Shown piece by piece: positions 45,851 to 58,224 of a stretch of 64,000 nucleotides of DNA. How positions within the stretch are numbered: the stretch's first letter is position 1; every line of letters begins with the position of its first letter. Both the position numbers and the translations under genes were made by a program. Below the pieces are notes generated by a model. It searched no databases and was not told the DNA's origin. It saw only the letters and a program-made list of their open reading frames with translations. Source of the DNA: Volvox africanus (Eukaryota > Chlorophyta > Chlorophyceae > Chlamydomonadales > Volvocaceae); assembly GCA_030268105.1 (NCBI GenBank), contig BSDZ01000017.1:1592001-1656000 (forward strand), read 5' to 3'.

Positions 45851-48800
45851 ATGCAAGCAGGTTTACATAATGGCTTGCGTTCTGGATCTCTTAGGGGCCT
45901 AGCTTTTAAAGCAGCACGCTGCAAGCATACGGCCGTGTCCGCGGCAAAGTCCTCCGTCATTCGCGACATACATGATAAGATCACTAGCAAGGAATGCACC
46001 GCGGTTGAAGTAACTCAACGTTACCTTGACGCTATCAGTAAAACGGACCCCAAAATATGCAGCTTTATCACTGTGGACGCGGATCAGGCTCTATCGCAGG
46101 TGGCTGCTTTCGAAGTTCGTTCCCCCTGATTTATGCATCTGGTAGACGGACTTCCTCGACACCTGGTGGCGCAGGCTCGAGCCATCGATGCACAGATAGC
46201 TACTCAGGGCACCGAAGGAATCAAGGTGTTGAGTGGCGTCCCTCTTGCAATCAAGGTACCAATGTCGAAAGCGAACTCTTCTCATGCAACTTACGGGTTC
46301 CCCCGTCCTTAGTCAAGAGACAGCGCATGCCGTCATGCTGTACGGCGGCATTACCTTCTGGATCTCCCGCCTGAATTTGGATGCACCGTCTTGATGCAAC
46401 ATCCGCCAGGATAACATCTGCACTCAGGGCACCCGCACAACCGCCGGGTCCCAAATCCTGCGGGATTACGTGCCAACCTTTGATGCGACCGCGGTCAGCA
46501 GACTGCGCGCTGCGGGTGCGGTGTTCCTAGGGAAGACAAACATGGATGAGTTCGGTATGGGCAGCTCCACGGAGAACTCGTCGTACAAGGTACGGCACTT
46601 TCCGGACCTTATCGGGTTTTGGGGTCTCTGACAGTGCCAGATGCTTCCTCCACCGCCACTGGCCCCGCCGTCTCCACCTCCGCCGCCTCCGCCTCCGCCT
46701 CCTCTATACATCCAAAGTGCAGCAGGGGTAGACAGGAAAGCAGACAGCGTTACACAACTGGCCCTGGGACCTCATAACAGATCCCTCACTGGCATCTTTG
46801 GTAAATTACACCTCTCTGGCTACAGCTGCAATTCTCGTGTTTTCATGTTTTCACCCCTCCCTCCTCCTCTCCATGTCCCTCAGACCCTGCCTGGGTCTAG
46901 CCAAGCAGTGCCTCCTCCGGACTCACCCCCTCCCCCTCCCACCTCAGTTGGCTAATGTGGCTCTCATACGATGGTCCCTTTGTCGTCTCTGACAGGACTG
47001 CCGCTGACTTGCTTGCTTTGTTCGGGTGTATTGCGAGATGCGACTGCTGCGTCCCGCTGCTACTGTCCTGCCTGCCACTCCACTCGTCGCCTTTCCTCAC
47101 TTGCCCTGCGTCCTTGCTGGCGTGCTGATATGCGGGCCTGTTTGTCTGTCTGTCCACCTGTTCGCTTATCGTATAATCAGGCGACCCGCAATCCCTGGGA
47201 CCCAGACCGGGTGCCCGGGGGCTCGTCGGGCGGATCGGCGGCGGCGGTAGCGGCCAGAGAGTGCGCCGCGGCACTGGGCTCGGATACAGGTATGCTGATT
47301 GCCGGGCCTTACGTGGCGAACGGTTTGCTTGTATGCTGCATGCCAGGGCAAGGTGTTTTTAAGGTCCTGGCTAGCGATGTATACACCGGGAGTACATGAC
47401 ATGACATAACATGACATGACATGCATTGCCGATGTTTTTGTTGCCCTTCACATCCTCACTCCTACCTTAGTTTGGTAAGGACCAGGGGAATCGTTGTGCA
47501 GGGGGTGGCCAGACTGCAGGACGTTCCGCAATGGCACCAAAGATCACCAAAGATCCGTGGGCATATCACATCATCATGATGCATGAGTGTACATCAGACG
47601 TGAGATGTGTACTGCACCTGGGTTTGGATCCTGGATTTATGCTTGAGCCCAGCTCCACTTCCGGTCCTAGGCACCATCTCCCAGCGTTCCTTCCCGCTGT
47701 GCTGTTTCTGTCTGCTGCGCCCCCGATCCATCGCACTATCGACCCTGATGAGTTCTTCGTACTTCGCTGCAACATGCCACTTCGCTGCCGAATGCGCCGT
47801 CACGCTCACGTGTGGATAACCTGCAGGCGGCAGCATTCGGCAACCCGCGCACTTTTGCGGCATCGTGGGCTTGAAGCCTACTTATGGGAGGGTTTCGCGG
47901 TACGGCCTGATCTCGTACGCGTCCTCCCTGGACGTGATCGGGCCCATGGCACATACTGTGGAAGATGCGGCGCTGCTGCTCAATGCGATAGCAGGTGAGG
48001 TGGCCTGCGCCACTTGCGCCTCGCGGATGTCCTGGGTGGTGGGACCCCCCCTTCCGCGGACACCCAACCCGGGTTCCACCTGTAACGGCGTTCGAGCAGC
48101 GCCCAATCTCCTGTCCATGCGAGCTTGGGTTGGAGCCATGGTGGTGAACGATGGAGTGCTGGGCGGGGAGGGCGGGGTCGTACATGAAACGCTGCGTCTT
48201 CTTGTCTGTGGTACGAAGTTACAACTTGGCAGCATTTTCCACTGCTTGGGTTCTGCATGGCACTGCACTGGCTGGAGAGCAGGGCTTACAGCGCCGGAGA
48301 ACCGAGCGGGTGTTCCGCACCTGGCACCGACAGAGGGAGGGCGGAGCGGCGGGGAAGATGCGATGAAGCTGGGAAGACCGGTCATGAATGCGAAGTCGGG
48401 GAAGGGCGGCGCCAATTCCCTCATCGTGTGTCTCGTCATTGCTGGCCTTGGGGATATGGCACGATCGACCTAGCTGGGAACCCAGATCACGAGATGCACC
48501 TCTATCCAATGCCTCGTCACTTTACAAGCGTTCATATACACGTAGTTAAGTGATTTTTTTGTTGCATTTGTAAGGTGCGGACGCGCATGATGCCACCTCC
48601 AGCGGCCAGCCTACGGTGGACTTTGCTGCGGGGCTGTTGCCCGCGGCATCACTCCAGGGGGGAAGCCGGCCGTTGGCGGGCCGCCGCATCGGCTTGGTGG
48701 TGGAGACGCTTGGAGAGGGTGTGGCGCCGGAGATCGATGCTGCCATTCGGGCGGCAGCCGAGCATCTGGAGTCCCTGGGAGCCGTGGTGGAGGAGGTGCG

Positions 48801-50393
48801 GTCCTAAAGAGAAGCGCCTTATGGGGTCCCGATACGGCGTCGCGCCGCAGGGGGTTGTGGAGATGCGTCCATGTAGGCAAGGAAAAACCCATGGGACTGG
48901 GATGGTGATGCGGGTGCCTGCACAGATATGGAGCGATGTTGGAAGAAATCCTGGACTGCTTCGAAGTTCTCCAACATTTTTTCGTTCTTCTGTCATGCAA
49001 TTTGGAAAATTAGAAAAAACGGTAACACCAGAACGAACGTCTTGGCATGGAAAGCGGCAAGGATTCCAGCTCCAAGAGCGTATATTTAAGTTGTTGCAGT
49101 TAAAAAGCGCGTAGATTTCGGGTGGGGTTGTGCGGTCTGCCTCTGGTGTACACTGCCTGGCTCCACCTTCCTGCCGGGGACGGGCTCCTGGGCCTTGGTC
49201 TGGGACTCGGAGTCGTCGAGGTAACTTTAGTAAATTAGCGGTTTCAAATACTGCGCCGCCTACGTTGCGTTTTGGTCCTCCAGAGGACCTCTAGACATTT
49301 TTGGATGATTGTCCTGGCTGAAGATATGGCTCAATTTAACAATCGCTCTGGGTGGTACTCTCCGCCATTTGCTCTCGCGATGTGTCCTCTTGCCCGCTGC
49401 AAGCTAATCCTCCTAGGGCACGTCCAGGTTCCCCGTCGCGAATCGTCTGCCGTCCCTTTCAAGAATCACACCTGGTTCATCATACCTGGTTGCAGGTGTC
49501 GATGCTCACCTTCAGTCTGGGTTTGCCCGCCTACTACGTCCTGGCTCTGTCTGAGGCCTCTTCCAACTTGTCACGGTACGACGGTGTACGATACGGCGTC
49601 CGAACCGCTGGCGCAGCCGACCTGCCGTCCATGTTCTGCGGTTCGCGTGGCGAGGGCCTTGGTGGGGAGGTGAAGCGGCGCATCCTCATGGGCACCTACG
49701 CGCTGTCAGCAGGCTATTACGATGCCTATTACAAGCGCGCACAGCAGGTGTGTGGATGGGTGCTTTTAAGGGAGATGGATTGCGGGTGAACAGGCGGGAG
49801 GAGGATCTTCACATGAGGCCATATGGATTGGGGATATTTTTATTGGTATAGACTGCATAGGGAAGTGCGGGAGTGGGGTGGGGTGAGGCTTGAGTGGATT
49901 GGATGGTGGTGAGGGGGTGGACAAGCAGCGGCTGCTTGATTCGGTGCAAGACGCCGCCTGAGGTACGACACCAGTACCGCAAGCGGTGAATGGCCTGTGT
50001 TTCCCAAACCACACAAAGTTACTCATCCCCTCGCCCCAGGTCCGCACCCTGGCTCAGCGGGAGATGAACTTCGCCCTGGCCTCCTTCGACGCGCTGCTGA
50101 CCCCCACCGCCCCTAGCCCCGCATACCGCCTGGGAGAGAAGAGCGCCGACCCCTTGGCTATGTACAAGGGCGACTTGATGACCGTCAATGTCAATTTGGC
50201 GGGAGTTCCGGCTGTAGTGCTGCCGGTGGGCTTCATGGCGGGTGTTGGTGCGGAGGGCCAGAACGTGCAATTGCCCGTCGGCATGCAGCTTATCGGGAGG
50301 GCATTTGACGAGGCCGGGCTTCTGCAGCTGGCGCACGTTTATGAGCAGACGGCCTCCCTACCGCCGCTTGCGGCGCCACTGGCGGCTGTTTGA
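45851..50393 (+). CDS. GATA: Glutamyl-tRNA(Gln) amidotransferase subunit A, organellar
   Basis: Amidase-signature subunit of GatCAB, which converts Glu-tRNA(Gln) to Gln-tRNA(Gln) in plastids and mitochondria. Eight exons: 45851..46099, 46175..46255, 46410..46589, 47181..47289, 47827..47994, 48575..48795, 49496..49747 and 50040..50393; 537 residues, all phases consistent. The first about 35 residues ([20 protein letters not shown]) are basic, a targeting peptide. The catalytic Lys lies in GVPLAIKDN, the cis-Ser in [13 protein letters not shown] and the nucleophilic Ser in [41 protein letters not shown], and [20 protein letters not shown] match GatA. The C-terminal [17 protein letters not shown] is typical. 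It presumably works with GatB and GatC encoded elsewhere. Confidence 0.96.
46648..46706 (+). repeat. CCTCCG-rich tract in GatA intron 3
   Basis: Repeated CCTCCG/CCTCCA hexamers over about 55 bp. Confidence 0.7.
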
Positions 50394-52081
50394 CAGGTTG
50401 CTTTGGCTTATAGCTGTTTGTGGCGGTGTGTGGAAAGATGAAGGGCTGGGGCGTGAGGTGGTGTGAAGGTCGAATTATCTGTCGGTAGGAGGAAGAGACA
50501 GAGGGGCGACCAAGCAATCGGTTCGTCGGCTCTTTACTCAACGACTGAGTACACGCTTCCTTGCTGGCGGAAACCATTACCTTACGGCAGCTTTCTTTAC
50601 ATTTCCGGCAGCTTTCCGCAGTAAGCATGTATCTCTCCAAGATACAACCAGACCCTCCGATTACAAAGCTGAAGGGTGGGGATATGACACGTGAGCTCAC
50701 AACCGCACTCCGCTCTTGCCCCAACCATATCTTTGCCCAACTACGGCGCCTCATATAGGATAAATTCCTGTGTATGACGGATTACCCGAGGAGCCGTCCA
50801 GGCGACATTTGACAAAAGCCTCGTAAAGTACTAATAATACGTAAAAACTAATAGATAAGCGCAGCGCACCAGAAATTGCGAAAAGTTAATTGCCGAAAGC
50901 ATCCTAGTGATATTAACGTGTCTAGATTGGTACCCTGGACCACTGCACACAATCGAGTGAACCAGGGGCAATGAGCTCCGTCCATATTGCACACGGCCAG
51001 ACAACCGACGGATTACGACGGGCTGGTCCCCTGCAAACGTGCCCTAAGTGCCAACACTATCTCTCTCTAACGACCTTCCGGAGGTTATCTTCGAGCAAAC
51101 ATGCGCTATGTACCTCATCAATTTATTGACAATGACATTTTATGTGGGTGTCACTGTACATGGATTAATCTGTTCATGGCGACGAATTAATCAGTTGGGG
51201 AAACCCATGAGAGGGACTTTCCAGGTGAATGTCTGCAGGTGTCAATGAATATATGCCGAGCAGCCCCAGTCTATCATGTACATCTCTCGGCTAGGTGCGG
51301 AGAAGTGCGGGGTTGGGAGGATAACCCTGGCTTACCGATGGACAAGGCATGGCGCGCTTGCCCAGGTCTAAAGCGGGGTTAACAGAATGGCCCTCCGCCT
51401 TATTGTGTTAATCTAGTTGCCCGCTTAGAGCATCCGCTAATGACCTCTGTCCCTATGGCTCAAGCCGAGGTCCCTTGCCCGCATTTTATTGCATTATCTA
51501 CATTAAAGTTGCTGTTGTCCTGCCCGCTCTAATCTTGGGGCGGAAGCAGCTGACGCGACCTCACAGTATGCGCCCATGACATGCTTGGCGACGGAACCTG
51601 AGTTGGCGCGAATATGGTTGGGCACCGTGAATGGGTCGAGGGCGTCTCAGCTAAATGGTAGGTTAATCCATTTGGCTAATGGCGGCAGTAGCCGCTTCCA
51701 AAGAGAGGCATCTATTACATCAGTGCGCAGGTCAAAGGTGGCAGGTGAAGGCTTGGGGGCTTATGCGGCGAGACCATCCTGCTCTCCACCATGCGAGCGA
51801 GGCCTTGCAAGGTGAGAAAGCAGCGCGCTAAGACCGAGGGATGAGGCCATAATCTTTTCCATTGGCGTCAAAGCACGAACTGATGATTCAATGTGGGCTT
51901 ATGCAACCCTGCCCCGCCTGTAATGGTCAATGCCCGACCTGTACTTTATGCGATTTAAGGCATCAGGAAGGCACATAAGGCATCAGGAATAATGTGCCCC
52001 TAGTATCCATATCCGCGGAAATGCAAATTGAGGCAAATTGATAGCGCTTCCGCCTTTTCCGATTGCTCACCCGCACGCCAT
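50394..52081. other. Convergent intergenic region downstream of GatA
   Basis: 1.7 kb with no domain-bearing frame on either strand. Confidence 0.4.
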
Positions 52082-52867
52082 CTAAACCTCGTTGAATATG
52101 CTGTCCTGTGGCACGTACTTGGCCGTGCTGACACTCCGGGGGTACACAGTGTAGAAGCGGCCTACGTCAAGGAGCCCGGGTTGGTGTCGTAGCCAGGCCG
52201 TTAGGCGTAACTTGGAACTGGCTAGACGGAGGGCTTCAGCCGATCCCGTAAAGAAAAGCATATGGTTGTAAATTATGTTGCCTCTGCTGCTGCTGCCGGT
52301 GCTATTATCATGCAAGTTAATTGTCTTGCAGTTGGCAACGTTGCTGCGTCTATCTGCTTGCTTCAGCTTTGCAGGCCGCATTCCGGCGCTGTCCACAATA
52401 GCATTGATGGCGTTAAGGGCCGCATCTGCAAGAAGTCAACGAGCTGGAAGCTGTCAGAGGCTATTGGGGTAGGGCCGCAAGGCCACATCCTATAGCATTA
52501 AAATTCCATACATTCTTGCTGTTAAATTACAAGTATGTAAGGTTAGAGTGAAAACCTGGAGGATGGAGCCCGTCATGGTTTTGGGCACAATTGGGGCGTC
52601 CGCAGTTACAATAATCGATAATCGAAGCTTATGCAGGAACGAGTTTCCTTGAGGAAACCATATCTTGCCTGTTGTTCCATATCCAGCTATTGAACCGCGC
52701 TGTGTAAGGCCACCTTCATCGATAACGAGCGCCACCCCGTAGTCTTCATCCGAAAAGACGCCTTCCGGTACAGTTGACTCAAAAGTTTCAGCTTCAGAAT
52801 CAGACAAGCAGCTGCTAAACGACCACGCCGATGGCACAACGGGCCCATTACAAGCGAATATGGACAT
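52082..52867 (-). CDS. Unidentified small protein gene
   Basis: Not recognised. A plausible first exon starts at ATG 52867 (MSIFACNGPVVPSAWSFSSC) and contains an acidic stretch and a compact-looking region (DYGVALVIDEGGLTQRGS, KIWFPQGNSFLHKLRLSIIV). A second exon follows a CTTGCAG acceptor near 52434 with YAALNAINAIVDSAGMRPAK in good coding style, if joined to a GTAATT donor near 52531 in matching phase. The last part to the stop at 52082 (DVGRFYTVYPRSVSTAKYV) may be a third exon. Residue composition suggests a soluble folded protein; no family assigned. Junctions are tentative. Confidence 0.4.
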
Positions 52868-55044
52868 TTATCCCAACGGAACCAATAGTGGGCTTTCACG
52901 ATGCACCGTCTTTCAAATTTTAATTAACGTACACAAAACTCAAGATTAAAATTCTTTGAACTGAAGTTGTTGAGCTGTAGCACAACCAGAGTTATGAGGC
53001 ATACGGTAGAGTAATATGTAAGGAATGTGTACGGCATCCAGTGTTGGATTTTCCACACGGTTGTACACAGCGCGTTCCAGTCATCTGAAGCATACGTCTG
53101 TAATTTAAATTATACATGTAATTGTGGTTTTCTACGATTAGTTTTTAATCCATGTCAGGGCGCTGCCAGGACCTACGGGTGCTGTGCTGACGACTAAAAG
53201 CCTTCCATTTTTTGCGCGTCCTCTTAACCTGGCAAGTAACTTAACCTAGCTAACCTATAATATTGGAAAACGCTTCTAACTTTAGACATAAAATAACCCT
53301 ACGCGCATATGCCGTGCACGGTGGGGGTGTTCGTAGCCCTAAATCCGCGCTACGGGCGCAGCACCAAACTAACGCATTTTCTACACACCAGGATTATGTA
53401 TTTGGGCATAATTATACAAAAAGAGGTGCATCAACCCACGCTGGAAGACGTTCTACCTACTTGCCAAGGCCTGTAAGTCGCTGCCTGTCCCTGTAAGTCC
53501 CTGTAAATCATGTCAATCTTGATGCAGACAGTACTCTGTTGACTCGACACACTTGAGCGGAAACATGCATAGTCGGTTAAGAACACGGCATGCGTTCAGC
53601 TTTTCCGCCTCAGGGCCTGTCCATTTTGTCGGAGCTTTCTGACGATGGTATAATCGTGAGGAAAAGAGTCAGCCCACGGGTTACGGACTTGGGGTGGTTG
53701 CCGAGATCTTTAACCCCAAAATCCACTTAACATGGGAAGCCCTCGCCACTTTGATGGAAGGCCTGAACCTATCAAAGATTTCGGGGCTCAGTTTCTAACA
53801 AGGTCCCTCATCTCCGCCTATGATCAAGAACCTTTGGTATCTTCCGGCCGTTTCCACCAGAGCCCTCCCTGGGCAGACCTTTTGCGGCCTCCGCCAGTTT
53901 TGTGGTACTTGTTTTTCCATGTGCTGCAAGAAGTTAGCTAGTCAAGGAGCAGTACGCAACCAGCCAGGGAGCGCCAGGCGATACCAAAGGACTGAGCGGA
54001 AACGACAATAGCTAAACGCATAAGAGACGCATCAGTCTCACACACAGTCGCGAGAGTGCGGACGAAATTTTTGGTTAACCTTGCTTAACAATAACATTTA
54101 CCGTCACCAAACACAATGCCATAAGCCAAAAGTCTATTTCTGGCACGGGCACGTCTGAATGGCCGACACCCAGCAATCAGGAAGTACCGATTTGACCGCA
54201 AAGGTTGAACGTGCACTCTGCGACATGAAAAACCCTTTTAAACGTACGAGTTAGAGGCGACTTCGCGCCACGTTTGAGAACGAACCCAATCCTCAACCCC
54301 AAAACCTGCTCTCGCAGCTGCCATCATAACGCTGCTCCACTAGCCACGGCTCCGTACCTGGTTCCAGCCTTGCCGTCCCCGGCTGCTACATAACGATAAC
54401 GATAACGATGCAGCCATCTCAACGGCATCTCTCCCTAACCTCCTGCAGCTCTAATATCTACATCTCGGTTACGGCGTGACAGAACTACTTAACGTTAAAA
54501 AGAACGACGTCCGTCCATTACAATCTCATCAACCAGCCCATCACAGGGGCTGCGTATACCGGGGCACCCTTCCTACGCCCGGAGGCCTCTGTCTCCATTG
54601 AGCTCTGTTGACTTCCCCGCAAAATATCGGGGAGAATGGACTTACCGACTCAAGCAACAACGGCTTCGTTCCAGTCGGTCGTGGAGCGCGAAACCCTGTC
54701 TTGACCTATATATACATTAATATGTACACGCTATATATATGTTGTGGTAAAAGCCATCGATGTTTTGTGGACCATGTCGCCAACCTTGCAAATCCCAGCC
54801 GAACAAAATCACGCTGCAATCGTGTTTGGCACTAGTGTTAGACATAACAAAACCGGCATGCGGGGCAGGACAAGAAATGGACTTGCTATGTATATATGCA
54901 CGAGAATGGCAGTGCCGCAAAATATTGTTTGGCATGCTGCGACAGTTTGGGTCGCCCCGTCTGTTACTATCCGCATGGGTTCTACTGGGTGAATCGCGCT
55001 TGCATCGCCTGAATCACGCAAGTCTCACAAGGAGGGAAGGAATT
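52868..55044. other. Intergenic region with no recognisable gene
   Basis: 2.2 kb, A+T-rich in parts (54710-54745 is TATA-rich), with a short CGATAA triplication near 54393-54411. No coding structure supported on either strand. Confidence 0.4.
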
Positions 55045-56896
55045 TCACCGGCGCACATTATCCATCGCGCTCACGTAAGCGTTAGGCATTGTGCGGCCTA
55101 CGGCACCACGCCCCCTGCCGTCTGATGAGAACCGCTCTCTGTGCATGCCAGTATACGACCTGCAGTACCGACGGCGGGTGGGAAGGAGGCAGTTTCAGCG
55201 GAGACTCTCCGTGGTGCTCAGTCCAAATATTGTCTATCCCCCAAAAAGCCTACTGAGAGGGTGATGAGATGAGTGTATGTGTGTGTGTGTGTGCGCCCGC
55301 GTGGTCACATGTGTGTGTGCGCCAACCACCAATACGTTACCATCTTGCGTGGATTAAACCAAAGGCTACACTCCTGATGCACATAACAATTATATGTGAT
55401 AGGCATCAACACAATAGCCCCAATCCTTTCGAACAAACATGCACATCTTTAAAAAGACCTCCTGCTTATACCAAATTTGCATCTCTTTCCAATGTCCCAG
55501 AGAAGGCTTACGAAGGGTCATTAAGGCGATCGAAGATGCTGCGCCCATCTCCGGCGTCACTCGCACGCGCCGGCAGCTGAGGTTTTGGAGCGCTGGACTT
55601 CAGCGCTCCCGACTGCGACACTCGCAGTGCCCCACGCCCAACAGAGCCGGGACGAGGGGAGGGGGTACCCGGGGAGGGCACGCCGGGGGAAGGGAGCGAT
55701 GAGGCTCCCAGACCACCGTCGTTGCTTGGGTAGCGCTGGTAGAGCACTGGGCCTTGGGCTGGATAGAGCGCGTCGAGATTCCCATGCAGATTGAGAGGCC
55801 GCATCGGCACAAAGAAGGGAGCGGGGAATCTAGTGGAATGCGCGCAGGGAATGCATTGAGCCGTCAATCTGGTTTCGCATCCACCTCAATGAGGTCCGCT
55901 GGATAACGGGCCGCTGATAGCTCAACAGTGGGGCACCTCCCGAAAGTTGAAAGACGTTGGGAACCCCCTTGAAGCAAGGATGGACCGGTTACTTCCGCTC
56001 TTGCAAAACAGGGTAAGGCCACACCGACGATTCATCGTGGATTCTTAGTAACGAGTAGTCAAGTTGGTGCTATGATGCCACGTTCTGCGGAACGTGCGGA
56101 ACAAATCAAGTGCAGCTTCTTCTAGTCAGGAATAAAGATGTCTCCGAGTTTCAGGGAGACGTATTAGAGGCCTGCCGCAGGGGCGCGGATTGGTGAGCGC
56201 ATGGAGGGTTAATGACCCCTGCACTCCCCGGGCATCGGAGGCGCGAGCTGCCGGGGCACTGAGAGCCATGCACCGGCTTGCAGAACGGTCATGGACGCGG
56301 TGAGCGGGTGCGCACCTGATCCAGGTATCTGCAGATTGGGTCTAGTGATCTGGCTCAGATCTGCGACGGCACCGCCTGGGGCACCCGCGATGAAGCCGGC
56401 CCCCTTCGCGACCCGATCTCGGCCTGCAAAACACCAATACGACCTTGTCGATCAATGTGATGCGCTTACACCGCGCGCGATACCTGTTCACGGCCCTCAC
56501 CTGCAAGCCCCCGACCTTTGCCAGTCTCATCAAATCGATGTTTGTGCGCTCCAGTATATACTGGACGGGGATGCGGGATAGGGTAGGGAGAGTCGCAAGG
56601 GGACAAAACTGCAAACGAAATACCGTATATGGCACGCAACATAGGTTTAGGACAAGGAACATGTCCTGGGGTTGTATTGATATTGCCTTCAGTGTGAGCG
56701 CCAGTGTCACGGTGCATATCTTTTGGTGATGGCGGTTGCGGAAAACGTTGTTAGGCAACGCAAGCTCGCAGACATTCCAGCAGAAGGTATCAAAGGTCAA
56801 TTCCACAGAATGTTTGGGTACACCAATGGATCTGGGAAGGTTCAGCGAAGACCTAAGGAAGGCAGGTCCGTCCATAGGCAATGCACGCCGGCACAT
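55045..56896 (-). CDS. TPPP: TPPP/p25-alpha domain protein with two C-terminal boxes
   Basis: Tubulin polymerisation-promoting protein family; relatives bundle microtubules and occur mostly in flagellated species. Exons seen: about 56896..56750 (MDGPAFLRSSLNLP, then VELTFDTFCWNVCELALP, fitting the p25-alpha core), 56560..56501 (YTGAHKHRFDETGKGRGLAG), 56423 to about 56340 (GRDRVAKGAGFIAG), 55829..55512 (a Pro/Ser-rich linker ending SIFDRLNDPS) and 55159..55045 (SYTGMHRERFSSDGRGRG, ending YVSAMDNVRR, stop). The exon ending DRLNDPS joins the next in phase to give the classic DRLxDxxxYTGxHKxRF box. The earlier YTGAHKHRFDETGKGRG exon is a second copy whose DRL half I could not find. Junctions around the core exon and between the third and fourth exons are unresolved. 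The start could be Met at 56896, Met at 56875 or farther upstream. Confidence 0.7.
55274..55319 (+). repeat. (TG)n microsatellite
   Basis: TG-dinucleotide runs at 55274-55292 and 55309-55319 in the last intron of the TPPP-like gene. Confidence 0.9.
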
Positions 56897-58224
56897 TATT
56901 TACAGTTCAAATATCCCTTACATGTTGTGTCGGTTAGCTTGTCAAAAATGCTGACATGTTGTGCTTTCTGCATTATCTCCTATGGTACTTGATACGATGG
57001 AGTTGCGATGCTTACGATGCCTTCACAGCCCGTAAATTGGAAGATTTCAACGCAAAAGTCAAAACAAAATTGTGCTGCTGCGTATAGAAACTTATGCTAG
57101 ATTGAGTAGCTGAGTACGTTAAAAATGCGTGAGTCGTTCTAACCGTCAAAGCGGCCAGCCATTAATGCAAACGTTCAAGGTTAAACACTTGTACTCTTGC
57201 AATGCGCTTCACGCAAGTGGAGTATCTCATTACGAACAGAATCCTGCGTCATGAAAAGTCCAAAAGACTTGTGCGCATGCCTCACAAGGGCCGAGCTGCA
57301 GTCGACCTTCGACCTCACTGCAGGGGAACTTGCAAATTCGTCAACGGCCTCCGGCATGACCGCGCAATGACGGAATAAAGCTATGATATGAAACCAAACA
57401 AGGGCCCACTACCATTGGCTTGACATTCAAGCCGTCCGTTATCCGGTCTGACCTCTCAAATTCTTGCGCCTGCTCTGCTTACCCCGTACCAGCATCACAC
57501 TTATCTCCCCCTGCAATTAACCTACGATGAAGGGAATGTCGAAAATTTTTGGATCCTCGTATGGATCCTGTCTGTAAAGAAAGCATCCCAGTTACGGAGG
57601 TATGTGTGGTTCTTGGGTAGCCACCTACTTAACGCTACCCTGAACCTGGCTAGCCCCTATCCGTCCATCCAATCCGAAGGAGGCCGCCACTGGTGTCCGT
57701 CTCGTCTCACCTCTCCCTGCAGTGACGATGAAAGCTCGGCACACTCCTAGTAAGGGTCCCCTCCTCATGGCGTCGGCGGGCCCCTACTTGGCTGTCCACC
57801 ATCAAAACGTCGCCATGAGCGCCATCTTGCACGCCTAAGGCTCCGCCGCCGCGCGCACGACCCTAAACTTCCCTCATGGTCCTCATCATGAAACCTCTCG
57901 CTCCCGCCTCAGGTCACCGCTGTTGCGTTCCCCTTTTCCACCCCATCGCCAAAACCAGGTCACCATACAAGTGCGCTAACTCGAACACAACGAAACAAAA
58001 CCGCCGCTATTAACCCAGGTCGCACTTCACCAATCTCATATAGCAGGGCAACCTGAGCCACGTCCAGTCTTCATTACGAGAGCCCCATATTAAGGCTACT
58101 TTTCCTCCTTGATCCTGGAACGTCATCACTTACCGTTTACACTCTGACTACACTACACAGGAATAGCAGCTGTTTGCAGCAGCAGCACCACTGCCGGGAG
58201 CACCTCTTTACACCGCCCACACCA
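56897..58224. other. Intergenic region TPPP / coiled-coil gene
   Basis: 1.3 kb. May contain further 5' exons of the TPPP-like gene, which I could not identify, and the 3' end of the coiled-coil gene. Confidence 0.4.
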
